A stretch of DNA of 5,819 nt from Parcubacteria group bacterium CG10_big_fil_rev_8_21_14_0_10_38_31 (GCA_002772825.1 PFDM01000055.1:19667-25485); one strand, 5' to 3'; shown: positions 1 to 5,786, numbered from the stretch's first letter. Translations and numbers: made by a program. The notes: generated by a model not told the origin, from the letters alone.

Positions 1-37
1 CACATAGAGAGGAGACCGCGAGCCGTGCCCAGCAGTA

Positions 38-51
38 CTTATGAGCATAAG
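38..51. repeat. Small hairpin CTTAT-GAGC-ATAAG
   Basis: CTTAT and ATAAG flank a four-base loop. A second short hairpin, GGGA-CAA-TCCC, follows at 67-77. Both lie inside the possible closing stem 16-20/82-86, giving a compact structured piece of about 70 bases. Its function is unknown. Confidence 0.4.
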
Positions 52-55
52 CGAA

Positions 56-157
56 TTAGTAACTGTGGGACAATCCCTGCCCGCGGAGCCAGTCAGTATG
101 AAGCCCAAAATTCAGCTCGCGCGAAGCGCGAGTGAGTGTGGTGGGAGTGGCGAGCAT
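56..157 (-). CDS. Possible divergent leaderless micro-ORF, 33 aa
   Basis: On the minus strand an ATG at 157-155 opens a 33-codon frame (starting MLATPTTLTR) that stops with TAA at 58-56. The only reason to consider it is its promoter: TATAAT at 169-164 lies exactly 6 bases before the ATG, the same spacing seen at three other starts in this window, with TTGCAT at 193-188 as the -35 element. The peptide matches no family I know, is rich in Thr, Leu and Arg, and has no clear membrane segment or signal peptide. The frame runs through the GC-rich hairpins, so it may be only a noncoding divergent transcript, or chance. If real, it would share the operator of the controller gene and be regulated with it. 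Confidence 0.2.
   Translation of the reverse strand: MLATPTTLTRASRELNFGLHTDWLRGQGLSHSY
116..132. repeat. Perfect 7-bp GC hairpin
   Basis: CTCGCGC at 116-122 is followed by GAA and the exact reverse complement GCGCGAG at 126-132. A bulged G would allow three more pairs outside. There is no T-run on either side, so it is not a standard intrinsic terminator. It could be the terminator-like end of an upstream transcript, a structured DNA site or part of a noncoding RNA. Confidence 0.6.
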
Positions 158-160
158 GTA

Positions 161-194
161 TGCATTATACTGCACCCTTGCAAAAGAATGCAAG
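161..194. promoter_or_regulatory. Probable controller operator, two TGCA-N6-TGCA sites
   Basis: The tetramer TGCA starts at 161, 171, 179 and 189, forming two dyads with identical 6-base spacers whose centres are 18 bases apart. The right dyad is the better one: CTTGCA-AAAGAA-TGCAAG at 177-194 is a perfect inverted repeat. It covers the -35 element of the controller gene, while the left dyad lies just upstream. Two tandem dyads, one upstream of and one over the core promoter, is the known layout for R-M controller (C) proteins: the upstream site activates at low protein level and the downstream site represses at high level. Binding by the protein encoded at 213 is inferred from position. Confidence 0.65.
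164..193 (-). promoter_or_regulatory. Possible divergent promoter in operator
   Basis: Read on the minus strand, TTGCAT (193-188), an 18-base spacer and a perfect TATAAT (169-164) form a promoter pointing left. Its -10 lies in the spacer of the left TGCA dyad and its -35 in the right dyad. It could serve the micro-ORF starting at 157, or be a by-product of the palindromic operator sequence. Confidence 0.35.
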
Positions 195-206
195 TTTTCC
201 TATTAT
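178..206 (+). promoter_or_regulatory. Promoter of controller operon, leaderless
   Basis: TTGCAA at 178-183, a 17-base spacer and TATTAT at 201-206 form a good sigma70-type promoter. Six bases separate the -10 hexamer from the ATG at 213, so transcription should begin at or beside that A and the message would have no leader. The -35 hexamer is embedded in the perfect dyad 177-194, so a protein bound there would block RNA polymerase. It probably drives 213-4282. Confidence 0.7.
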
Positions 207-212
207 ATATCT

Positions 213-416
213 ATGTCATCAGGTAAAAAGCTTGGGGAAAACCTAAGAAGATTGCGTTTGAAAAAGAATATGTCGCAAGGAGACCTTGCGACGGCTTTGA
301 GTGTGGATAGAGCATATATCAGCAATATTGAAAATGGTCGTATGAATCCTACTCTTTCGACTTTGGAAAAAATTGCCAATGCGCTTGGAATTTCCAGTAG
401 CGAACTTTTGAAATAA
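213..416 (+). CDS. XRE-family HTH regulator, probable R-M controller (C) protein
   Basis: This is a 67-residue protein that is almost entirely one Cro/C1-type helix-turn-helix domain. The second and third helices lie at about residues 20-42, with the typical SQGDLATAL and AYISNIENGR patterns, followed by the conserved PTLSTLEKIANALGI segment. Small single-domain XRE proteins at the head of an R-M operon are typical C proteins: dimers that first activate and then repress their own promoter, delaying restriction until the host DNA is methylated. I chose the ATG at 213 because it lies 6 bases after a good -10 element and begins at the domain boundary. In-frame starts at 132 (GTG) and 156 (ATG) lie upstream of the expected transcription start and would add unrelated residues. 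There is no Shine-Dalgarno sequence. The stop is two bases before radC. The family is certain; the controller role is inferred from size, position and operator. Confidence 0.88.
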   Translation: MSSGKKLGENLRRLRLKKNMSQGDLATALSVDRAYISNIENGRMNPTLSTLEKIANALGISSSELLK

Positions 417-418
417 AT

Positions 419-1084
419 ATGGCAAAAATTAAGGACATTCCAAAATTTGATAGACCCAGAGAGAAACTAGAAAAATATGGTTCAGGAAAATTGTCTGATG
501 CTGAACTTTTAGCAATTTTACTTCGAACAGGCACAAAAGATTTAAATGTTTTAAAATTAGCCCAAAAGATTTTACAAAAATTTGAAAAAGAAAAGTTTAT
601 CAATATCACAATTGATGAATTAAAGACTATCCATGGATTAGGTCCAGTAAAGGCTTGTGAAATTATTGCTTGTTTTGAGCTTGGAAAACGTATGTTGAAA
701 GGTAAGAAATCATCAATTTTACTTTCTCCTAAAGATGTCTGGGAACGAATGGAAGATATTCGAGGAAGTAAAAAAGAGCATTTTGTAGTTTTATATTTAG
801 ATAGTAGAAACCAAGAAATACAAAGAGAAGTTATTTCTGTTGGAACTCTTAATGAAAGCCTTGTTCATCCTCGGGAAGTATTTGAGAGTGCAATCAAAAA
901 CAATGCCGCTTCAATTATTCTCGCTCACAATCACCCATCAGGAGATTTAGAACCATCTGAAGCTGATATTGAAATCACAAAAAAGTTAATTCACGCTGGA
1001 AAAATTTTAGATATTAGAATCGCTGACCATGTGATTGTTTCAAATAGTCCCGGTTGTTTTAAAAGTATCATTCAAAATATATGA
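419..1084 (+). CDS. RadC-like JAMM/MPN domain protein
   Basis: The 221-residue product has the usual RadC length and order. An N-terminal helical region (about 1-60) is followed by a helix-hairpin-helix-like segment (IHGLGPVKAC, 71-80) and a C-terminal JAMM domain from about 100. The metal-binding signature is intact: H170 and H172 in AHNHPSG, then S180 and D183 eleven residues after the second His. Motifs ending in VHPREVF (149-155) and IADHVIV (201-207) are also typical. RadC was once assigned to DNA repair, but that role is not supported and its biochemical activity is still unsettled; related genes are frequent in mobile and defence regions. Here it lies in a restriction operon, two bases after the controller stop and sharing ATGA with the next gene, without its own ribosome binding site, so it is probably translated by coupling. 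A role in restriction or DNA processing is inference from this location. Confidence 0.92.
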   Translation: MAKIKDIPKFDRPREKLEKYGSGKLSDAELLAILLRTGTKDLNVLKLAQKILQKFEKEKFINITIDELKTIHGLGPVKACEIIACFELGKRMLKGKKSSILLSPKDVWERMEDIRGSKKEHFVVLYLDSRNQEIQREVISVGTLNESLVHPREVFESAIKNNAASIILAHNHPSGDLEPSEADIEITKKLIHAGKILDIRIADHVIVSNSPGCFKSIIQNI

Positions 1085-2892
1085 ATAAATATAAAACTTT
1101 GGTAAAAATTTTGGATGAAATTAGGTTTGAGTCACCAATAGAATATAAATTGTATCGTCCAGAAAATAATGATTTGGAGAAAATTAATCAAGCAAGATCA
1201 AGAGCATTCATTCATCTTTTTTTAAAAGGTAATTTTAATCTTTTAGACTTTAAAGAAAGAGAGCATTTTATTACTGACGGAACGGGTGACGGTGGTATTG
1301 ATGCATATTATATAGATAAGATAAACAAAAAAGTCTACATAATACAATCCAAATTTAGAACGAATGACAGTAATTTTGAAGAAAAAGAAATTGATTTCCA
1401 AGAATTATTAAAAATGGATATTACAGAAATTTTAGAGGGGAATCAATCTGATACCCAAAATAATCCTTATTGTTCAAAGATTAAACAATTACAGAGAGAA
1501 GTAAATGAAACAGAAGGTATTGCACGTTATAAAAACGCAGTTGTTATTCTTGCAAATATTAAGAATGTAACATCTACCCAACTTAAAAAACTTACTGGCG
1601 GTTTTGATGTATCGATTTTTAACTATGAACAAGTTTATAAAAAATTATTATTTCCAATTGTTTCTGGTACATACTACAATAAGGACGAGATACATATTTC
1701 TATAAATCTTTTAGGTAAGTCATCAAATGAAAATGTAACTTACAATGTAAAAACAGAGTATGGCGAATGCGATATTACCGTCCTATTTGTACCGGCATCA
1801 GAAGTAGCGAGAATTGTTTATCAGTTTAAAAATTCGATTCTCAAATATAATCCTAGGTCTTATTTGGAGATGCAAAACAACACAATTAACCATAATATTT
1901 ATAATTCTATTGTAGGAAAAACAACAAATGATTTTGCTTTGTTAAATAATGGGATTACCCTTTTGTCTAGTGAAACAAATATTAATAATAAAGTTGGCAA
2001 GAAAGATGAAGCCCAACTTATAGTTATGAACCCACAAATAATTAATGGTGGGCAAACATCTTACACGCTAAGTCGTATATATGAAGAAGTGCTGAACAAT
2101 AAAAAACCTGAGGACATTTTTAAAAATAAAGAAGTTCTTCTTAAAATTATAACATTAAGTGATTTGTCGGAGGAAATAGACTCTAAACAACACAAGCTCA
2201 TTGAATCAATCTCGAAATCGACCAACAATCAATCTCTGGTAAAAGAAGCTGACCGAAGATCAAATGACGAGGTACAATTGATGCTTCAAAAAGAAATTTA
2301 TACTACTTATAGTTTATATTATGAAAGAAAGAAGGGAGAGTTTGCTGATGGTGTAAAAAATAATTATCTTTCCAGAAGCGAGATTATTGATAGAGTTGAA
2401 TTTATAAGATTTGCACTCGCTTCTAAATTTCCGATTATGGTAAATAACCAGAATCCAAAAAATATTTCCGAAAATAAAATGTTTGAAGAAAAATTCTTTA
2501 CAAGTGTTTTAGGTAATGGTTCTAACTATAAACATATAATGTATGTTTATTTTGCGTATCAAGATTTAAAAAATATTAAGCAAGACGAGGCTCAAGATAA
2601 AAAAGATAGATTTGCAACTTCAAAATACGGAAGAGCACTTAGGTATGGAGATATTGCGGTGGTAATGATTTGTAAGTATAAATTTTATGAAGATAATTTC
2701 AAAATAGAAAATATAAAAAATCATGTTTTAAATGTATTAAAAGAATGGTCAAAATTTGAACACTATGCCTTTAATTTAAAAACAAACTACGAATATTTTA
2801 ATGAAGCGATGAGTGAAGTGAACTATTATGGTTATTATAAGGGTTCAACCATAATGAAAGACTTGCAGAAGTATTTTATTAAAAATGACTAA
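1081..2892 (+). CDS. AIPR-domain protein with nuclease-like N-terminus
   Basis: This 603-residue protein matches the AIPR (abortive infection phage resistance) family. Family-type motifs are FALLNNGITLL at 285-295 and NPQIINGGQTSYTL at 317-330. The N-terminal third resembles a restriction-endonuclease fold of the Mrr type: D70 and GGID (71-74), then IIQSK (87-91), giving a D...QxK pattern in which Gln replaces the usual acidic residue. The C-terminal half is helical and charged, without motifs I can name. No signal peptide or membrane segment is visible, so it should be cytoplasmic. AIPR genes are known from phage-resistance loci and often sit beside R-M genes; the molecular activity of the domain is not established. 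The ATG overlaps the radC stop by four bases, and the last eight bases overlap the endonuclease gene, so it is tightly bound into the operon. Nuclease activity is inferred from the motif only. Confidence 0.85.
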   Translation: MNKYKTLVKILDEIRFESPIEYKLYRPENNDLEKINQARSRAFIHLFLKGNFNLLDFKEREHFITDGTGDGGIDAYYIDKINKKVYIIQSKFRTNDSNFEEKEIDFQELLKMDITEILEGNQSDTQNNPYCSKIKQLQREVNETEGIARYKNAVVILANIKNVTSTQLKKLTGGFDVSIFNYEQVYKKLLFPIVSGTYYNKDEIHISINLLGKSSNENVTYNVKTEYGECDITVLFVPASEVARIVYQFKNSILKYNPRSYLEMQNNTINHNIYNSIVGKTTNDFALLNNGITLLSSETNINNKVGKKDEAQLIVMNPQIINGGQTSYTLSRIYEEVLNNKKPEDIFKNKEVLLKIITLSDLSEEIDSKQHKLIESISKSTNNQSLVKEADRRSNDEVQLMLQKEIYTTYSLYYERKKGEFADGVKNNYLSRSEIIDRVEFIRFALASKFPIMVNNQNPKNISENKMFEEKFFTSVLGNGSNYKHIMYVYFAYQDLKNIKQDEAQDKKDRFATSKYGRALRYGDIAVVMICKYKFYEDNFKIENIKNHVLNVLKEWSKFEHYAFNLKTNYEYFNEAMSEVNYYGYYKGSTIMKDLQKYFIKND

Positions 2893-4282
2893 AATATATC
2901 AAACAAAAGAACAAGTTTTTGAAAAAGCAGAAACAATTTTGCATAAATCTTTGCGTGGGGTTATCTCTACAGAAGCACTTAGGATTATTGAGGCTCAAAT
3001 TGGAGAATACGGGATGAAGCGCAAAGGTTTCTTGGGCGATTTGATAGAAAAATACTTTTTCGATATTAACCCTGGAAATATTAGCGAGCCAGATTTTAAA
3101 ATTGCAGAAGTTGAACTTAAAACAACTCCACTAAAGAAACACAGCAATACCAAATTGGTTTCAAAAGAAAGATTAGTTTTCTCGATGATTAACTACGACA
3201 CCGTTGTAAATGAAACATGGAAGATGAGTTCTTTCTTAAAGAAGAATAAGTCACTATTATTGATGTTCTACTTATGGATAGAAAATAAGAGTATTCTTGA
3301 TTATGAATTTAAATTTGTTCATCTATTGAATTTACTAGAAGATATTTCTAGTGAAGATGTTTTTCAAATTCAGAAAGATTGGGAGTATATTGTTTCAAAA
3401 ATAAAACGTGGAGAGGCGCATCTTCTATCTGAAGGCGACACCTATTATCTCGGCGCTTGTACAAAGGCGGCGAATAGTAGAGTTGTAAGAGACCAGCCAA
3501 TGAGTCGTGCGCCCGCAAAACCTCGTGCATTTTCTTTCAAACAACAATATATAAATTATCTAATCCAAACAAAGCTACTTGGTGAAAAAATAGATACCGA
3601 TTCAATTTTTAAGAAACAGAGAAGAATTGAAACTATTGAAGATGTAATTAAGGAAAAGTTTTCTGCATTTATAGGAAAAACTGACAAAGAAATACTTAAT
3701 AAGCTTGACTCAAATCTCGGCACAAAAGCAAAAAGCTATAAGAGATTGATTGTTAATAGGATTCTTGATGTTAATTCAAATAATATTGAAGAACTAGAAA
3801 AAGCCAATATAACTCTTAAGGTAATAACGCTTGAACATACTGGGACACTAAGAGAATCCATGTCATTCCCTGCATTTGATTACAAAGATTTAGTAACTCA
3901 GATTTGGAATGATGACGAAGAAGAATCAATGGCTGATTTTCACCTACAACTTGAAACTAAAAAATTCTTGTTTGTTGTATTTCAAAAACAAAAAGGGAGT
4001 GCTCACATAATACTCAAAAAAACTATGTTTTGGAATTTCCCCATGAAAGATATTTCTGAAGCAGAGAGTGTTTGGCAAAAAACAATTGATTGTATTAATG
4101 AAGGTAGGTACGATAAATTACCAAAACTTAAAGATAGTCATGTAGCACATGTTCGTCCACACGGAAAAGATTCGAAGGATACAATTGCAACACCTCAAAA
4201 CACGCAGGAAATGAAACGTTGTTTTTGGCTTAATGCTAAATACATACAACAAGCCATAGAAAACAAAAAAGATCAAGGTTGA
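2885..4282 (+). CDS. Type II restriction endonuclease, Sau3AI/MutH-like
   Basis: The 465-residue product is slightly shorter than Sau3AI (about 490). Its N-terminal half is a MutH-type nuclease domain: KGFLGDLIE with E55, then D70, E77 and K79 in SEPDFKIAEVELKTTP, the same spacing as the MutH D-x6-E-x-K active site. RGEAHLLSEGDTYYLGACTK (175-194) is another family block. The C-terminal half (from about 230) contains ESMSFPAFDYKDL (324-336) and a tail block HVRPHGKDS (422-430) with CFWLN (446-450), as in the second, regulatory MutH-like domain of Sau3AI. Sau3AI cuts unmethylated GATC; this enzyme probably does too, although relatives can differ. It is translationally coupled to the AIPR gene by an 8-base overlap and is the last gene under the controller promoter. 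Its final codons overlap the promoter region of the methyltransferase. The gene contains GATC only at its very end, so it carries almost no likely target sites. Confidence 0.9.
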   Translation: MTKIYQTKEQVFEKAETILHKSLRGVISTEALRIIEAQIGEYGMKRKGFLGDLIEKYFFDINPGNISEPDFKIAEVELKTTPLKKHSNTKLVSKERLVFSMINYDTVVNETWKMSSFLKKNKSLLLMFYLWIENKSILDYEFKFVHLLNLLEDISSEDVFQIQKDWEYIVSKIKRGEAHLLSEGDTYYLGACTKAANSRVVRDQPMSRAPAKPRAFSFKQQYINYLIQTKLLGEKIDTDSIFKKQRRIETIEDVIKEKFSAFIGKTDKEILNKLDSNLGTKAKSYKRLIVNRILDVNSNNIEELEKANITLKVITLEHTGTLRESMSFPAFDYKDLVTQIWNDDEEESMADFHLQLETKKFLFVVFQKQKGSAHIILKKTMFWNFPMKDISEAESVWQKTIDCINEGRYDKLPKLKDSHVAHVRPHGKDSKDTIATPQNTQEMKRCFWLNAKYIQQAIENKKDQG

Positions 4283-4286
4283 TCAA
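4271..4286. promoter_or_regulatory. GATC inverted repeat over the methyltransferase -35
   Basis: GATCAA-GG-TTGATC (4271-4284) is a perfect inverted repeat, and TTGATCAA (4279-4286) is itself a palindrome. It holds two of the only four GATC sites in the window. The right half is the -35 hexamer of the next promoter, and the repeat covers the last codons and stop of the endonuclease. If the system recognises GATC, C5-methylation here, or binding by the methyltransferase, could tune its own transcription. Promoter methylation acting as feedback is known for the CfrBI system; its operation here is inference. Confidence 0.55.
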
Positions 4287-4307
4287 TTCGTTACTATTTG
4301 CTATAAT
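4279..4307 (+). promoter_or_regulatory. Methyltransferase promoter, leaderless
   Basis: TTGATC at 4279-4284, a 17-base spacer and a perfect TATAAT at 4302-4307 are followed after six bases by the ATG at 4314. Transcription should start at or beside the start codon. The promoter lets the methyltransferase be made independently of the controller operon, as expected if protection must precede restriction. Confidence 0.75.
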
Positions 4308-4313
4308 TGCATT

Positions 4314-5585
4314 ATGAAGAAAATACGAGTTGTTGAGTTATTTGCAGGTGTTGGAGGATTTCGCCTCGGACTTGATGCGGCAAGCAACAAGGATTTTAAT
4401 TATGAGGCTGTTTGGAGTAGTCAATGGGAGCCAGGAGCTACAACACAACATGCTTCTCAGATATATACGCGGGCTTTTGGGTCAAAAAATCATTCTTGTG
4501 AAGACATACAAGAAGTAATAGAAAAAGATTTCAAACAAATACCAACTCACGATTTGCTTGTCGGAGGATTTCCCTGCCAAGATTACTCCGTTGCAAGGAC
4601 ATTAAATCAGGCAAAGGGCATTTATGGAAAAAAGGGTGTTTTGTGGTGGTCAATTTTTAATATTTTAAAAAAAAGTGGAGAAAAAGCTCCAAAATTTTTG
4701 ATGTTGGAAAATGTAGACCGTTTATTGAAATCTCCGACAGGACAAAGAGGGAGAGATTTTGCTATTATGCTTGCCTCACTTTCAGATTTAGGATATATCG
4801 TTGAATGGCGCATTATTAATGCAGCTGATTACGGTTTTCCTCAGAGGAGGAGGAGGATTTTAATTATGGGTTATAGAAAAGGTAGCAAGGTTTTTAATCT
4901 TATTAAAAAAGAAAAAGATATTAAGAATTGGATTTACAAAAGCGGGGTAGTCGCTCGAGCATTTCCAGTCAAAAAAGATACTAGTAGTCTCCACGAATTT
5001 AAAATTGAAGGTAGTTTGGAAAAAGTGTCTGAGGATTTTTCTTCTAATAAACCTGCGAAAAGCCCTTTTGAAATTTCTGGAATAATGATTAATCGAAAAG
5101 TTTACACTACCAAGATGGATGCTGAATATAAAGGTAAATCTACGCTACTAAAGGATATTATTGTTCATGATGAGACAAAAATTCCCGAAGAATTCTTTAT
5201 AAAAGGTGAGGATAAAAAAAGGTGGGAATACTTAAAAGGTGGGAAAAAAGAAGAACGCAAATCCAAAGATGGTTTTGAATATAATTATTCAGAGGGCCCA
5301 ATGGTTTTCCCTGACTCTTTAGATAAACCTTCAAGAACAATAGTTACAGGTGAAGGTGGAAGTTCTCCTTCTCGCTTTAAGCATGTAATAAGGACTAAAT
5401 CAGGTAAATTACGCAGATTGATGCCTCTAGAACTAGAGAGACTTAACATGTTTCCAGACAATCATACGAAAATTATGGCTAATGAGAATTTAACACCTGA
5501 TGTAAAAAGAGCTTTTATTATGGGTAATGCTTTAGTTGTAGGGGTAATTGATAAACTAGGAAAATCTTTATCTAATTTTGTTTAA
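4314..5585 (+). CDS. DNA (cytosine-5) methyltransferase of the R-M system
   Basis: The 423-residue protein carries the ordered motifs of C5 methyltransferases. Motif I is ELFAGVGGFRLGL (8-20, AdoMet binding). Motif IV is GGFPCQDYS (84-92) with catalytic C88. Motif VI is ENV (132-134), with E132 contacting the target base. Motif VIII is QRRRR (177-181), motif IX is RRLMPLELERLNMFPD (367-382) and motif X is GNALVVGVIDKL (404-415). The variable target recognition region lies between VIII and IX, roughly 190-350. Length and pairing fit M.Sau3AI-type enzymes (about 410 residues), so methylation of the C in GATC is likely, protecting DNA from the endonuclease encoded just upstream. The gene itself contains no GATC. 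The start at 4314 follows a perfect -10 by six bases and has no Shine-Dalgarno sequence. Motif VIII is coded by four AGG codons in a row (4845-4856), which create a Shine-Dalgarno-like run upstream of the in-frame M185. The gene appears complete and intact. Confidence 0.95.
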   Translation: MKKIRVVELFAGVGGFRLGLDAASNKDFNYEAVWSSQWEPGATTQHASQIYTRAFGSKNHSCEDIQEVIEKDFKQIPTHDLLVGGFPCQDYSVARTLNQAKGIYGKKGVLWWSIFNILKKSGEKAPKFLMLENVDRLLKSPTGQRGRDFAIMLASLSDLGYIVEWRIINAADYGFPQRRRRILIMGYRKGSKVFNLIKKEKDIKNWIYKSGVVARAFPVKKDTSSLHEFKIEGSLEKVSEDFSSNKPAKSPFEISGIMINRKVYTTKMDAEYKGKSTLLKDIIVHDETKIPEEFFIKGEDKKRWEYLKGGKKEERKSKDGFEYNYSEGPMVFPDSLDKPSRTIVTGEGGSSPSRFKHVIRTKSGKLRRLMPLELERLNMFPDNHTKIMANENLTPDVKRAFIMGNALVVGVIDKLGKSLSNFV

Positions 5586-5735
5586 ATAGGGAGTGCTGAG
5601 GGGAAATGGGTCAAGTACTATTTATCATTTCGGATTGAAGTTTGAAGGTGTTAAAATAAATTTATGAAATTAACTGATAATGGAAATATTTGATTTAACA
5701 TAATAATATGTTCAGAGAAAAAACTAACATTAATT
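5586..5735. other. Noncoding spacer after methyltransferase
   Basis: I see no gene here. The only short plus-strand frame I noticed, at 5664, codes nine residues. An AT-rich inverted repeat, AACATA-ATAA-TATGTT, lies at 5697-5712 and is too weak for a confident terminator. No GC-rich stem followed by a T-run is present, so the end of the methyltransferase transcript is not defined. Confidence 0.5.
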
Positions 5736-5754
5736 AAAGGGGTCAGGTACCTTT
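5736..5754 (+). repeat. AAAGGGGTCAGGTACCTTT motif before Y1 transposase
   Basis: This 19-base motif has complementary ends (AAAGG...CCTTT) and contains the palindrome GGTACC. From general knowledge, closely similar GGGGTCAG-type repeats occur next to IS200-like and REP-associated Y1 transposase genes in many bacteria, and here it lies 32 bases before such a gene. It may be a recognition sequence of the element. Its last three bases form part of the likely -35 hexamer (5752-5757). Only one copy is seen in the window. Confidence 0.55.
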
Positions 5755-5780
5755 GATTTTGAATTATTTTGAGATATGAT
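5752..5780 (+). promoter_or_regulatory. Promoter of the transposase gene, leaderless
   Basis: TTTGAT at 5752-5757, a 17-base spacer and TATGAT at 5775-5780 are followed after six bases by the ATG at 5787. The spacing equals that of the controller and methyltransferase promoters. The -35 overlaps the 19-base motif, so a transposase bound to that motif could repress its own gene; this is inference. Confidence 0.55.
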
Positions 5781-5786
5781 ACAACA

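Larger units (their letters stand above)
1..160. other. GC-rich left flank, no recognisable gene
   Basis: This stretch is much richer in G and C than the genes that follow. One plus-strand frame is open from the window edge to a TGA at 133-135 (44 codons) and could be the tail of an upstream gene, but at this composition such a length is easily reached by chance and I recognise no family in it. The region contains three small inverted repeats (38-51, 67-77, 116-132). CCGCG at 16-20 can also pair with CGCGG at 82-86, which would enclose the first two hairpins in one folded unit. The part ending in GGAGCCA at 85-91 looks superficially like a tRNA 3' end, but the T-loop consensus and a normal D-arm are missing, so I do not call a tRNA. 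Confidence 0.45.

Noticed and set aside
14..91. tRNA gene in the left flank
   Set aside because: The acceptor pairing is only five pairs, the hairpin at 67-77 has no TTC-containing T-loop, and neither the D-arm nor a seven-base anticodon loop can be formed.
1..135. Open plus-strand frame as the tail of an upstream protein
   Set aside because: 44 open codons are not unusual at 55% G+C, the encoded residues match no family I know, and the region is full of hairpins.
132..212. Upstream extension of the controller gene from GTG 132 or ATG 156
   Set aside because: Both starts lie upstream of the expected transcription start at about 213, run through the operator and promoter, and add residues unlike the HTH family.
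4299..4311. Second controller-binding site over the methyltransferase -10 (TGC...GCA)
   Set aside because: The arms are only three bases and the spacing differs from the TGCA-N6-TGCA pattern upstream of the controller gene, so it is too weak to call.
5664..5693. Short ORF after a TAAAAT-N6-ATG arrangement
   Set aside because: It mimics the leaderless spacing but has no matching -35 hexamer at 17 bases and codes only nine residues.
5697..5712. Terminator for the methyltransferase gene
   Set aside because: The stem is six AT-rich pairs with no following T-run, and it lies more than 100 bases after the stop codon.
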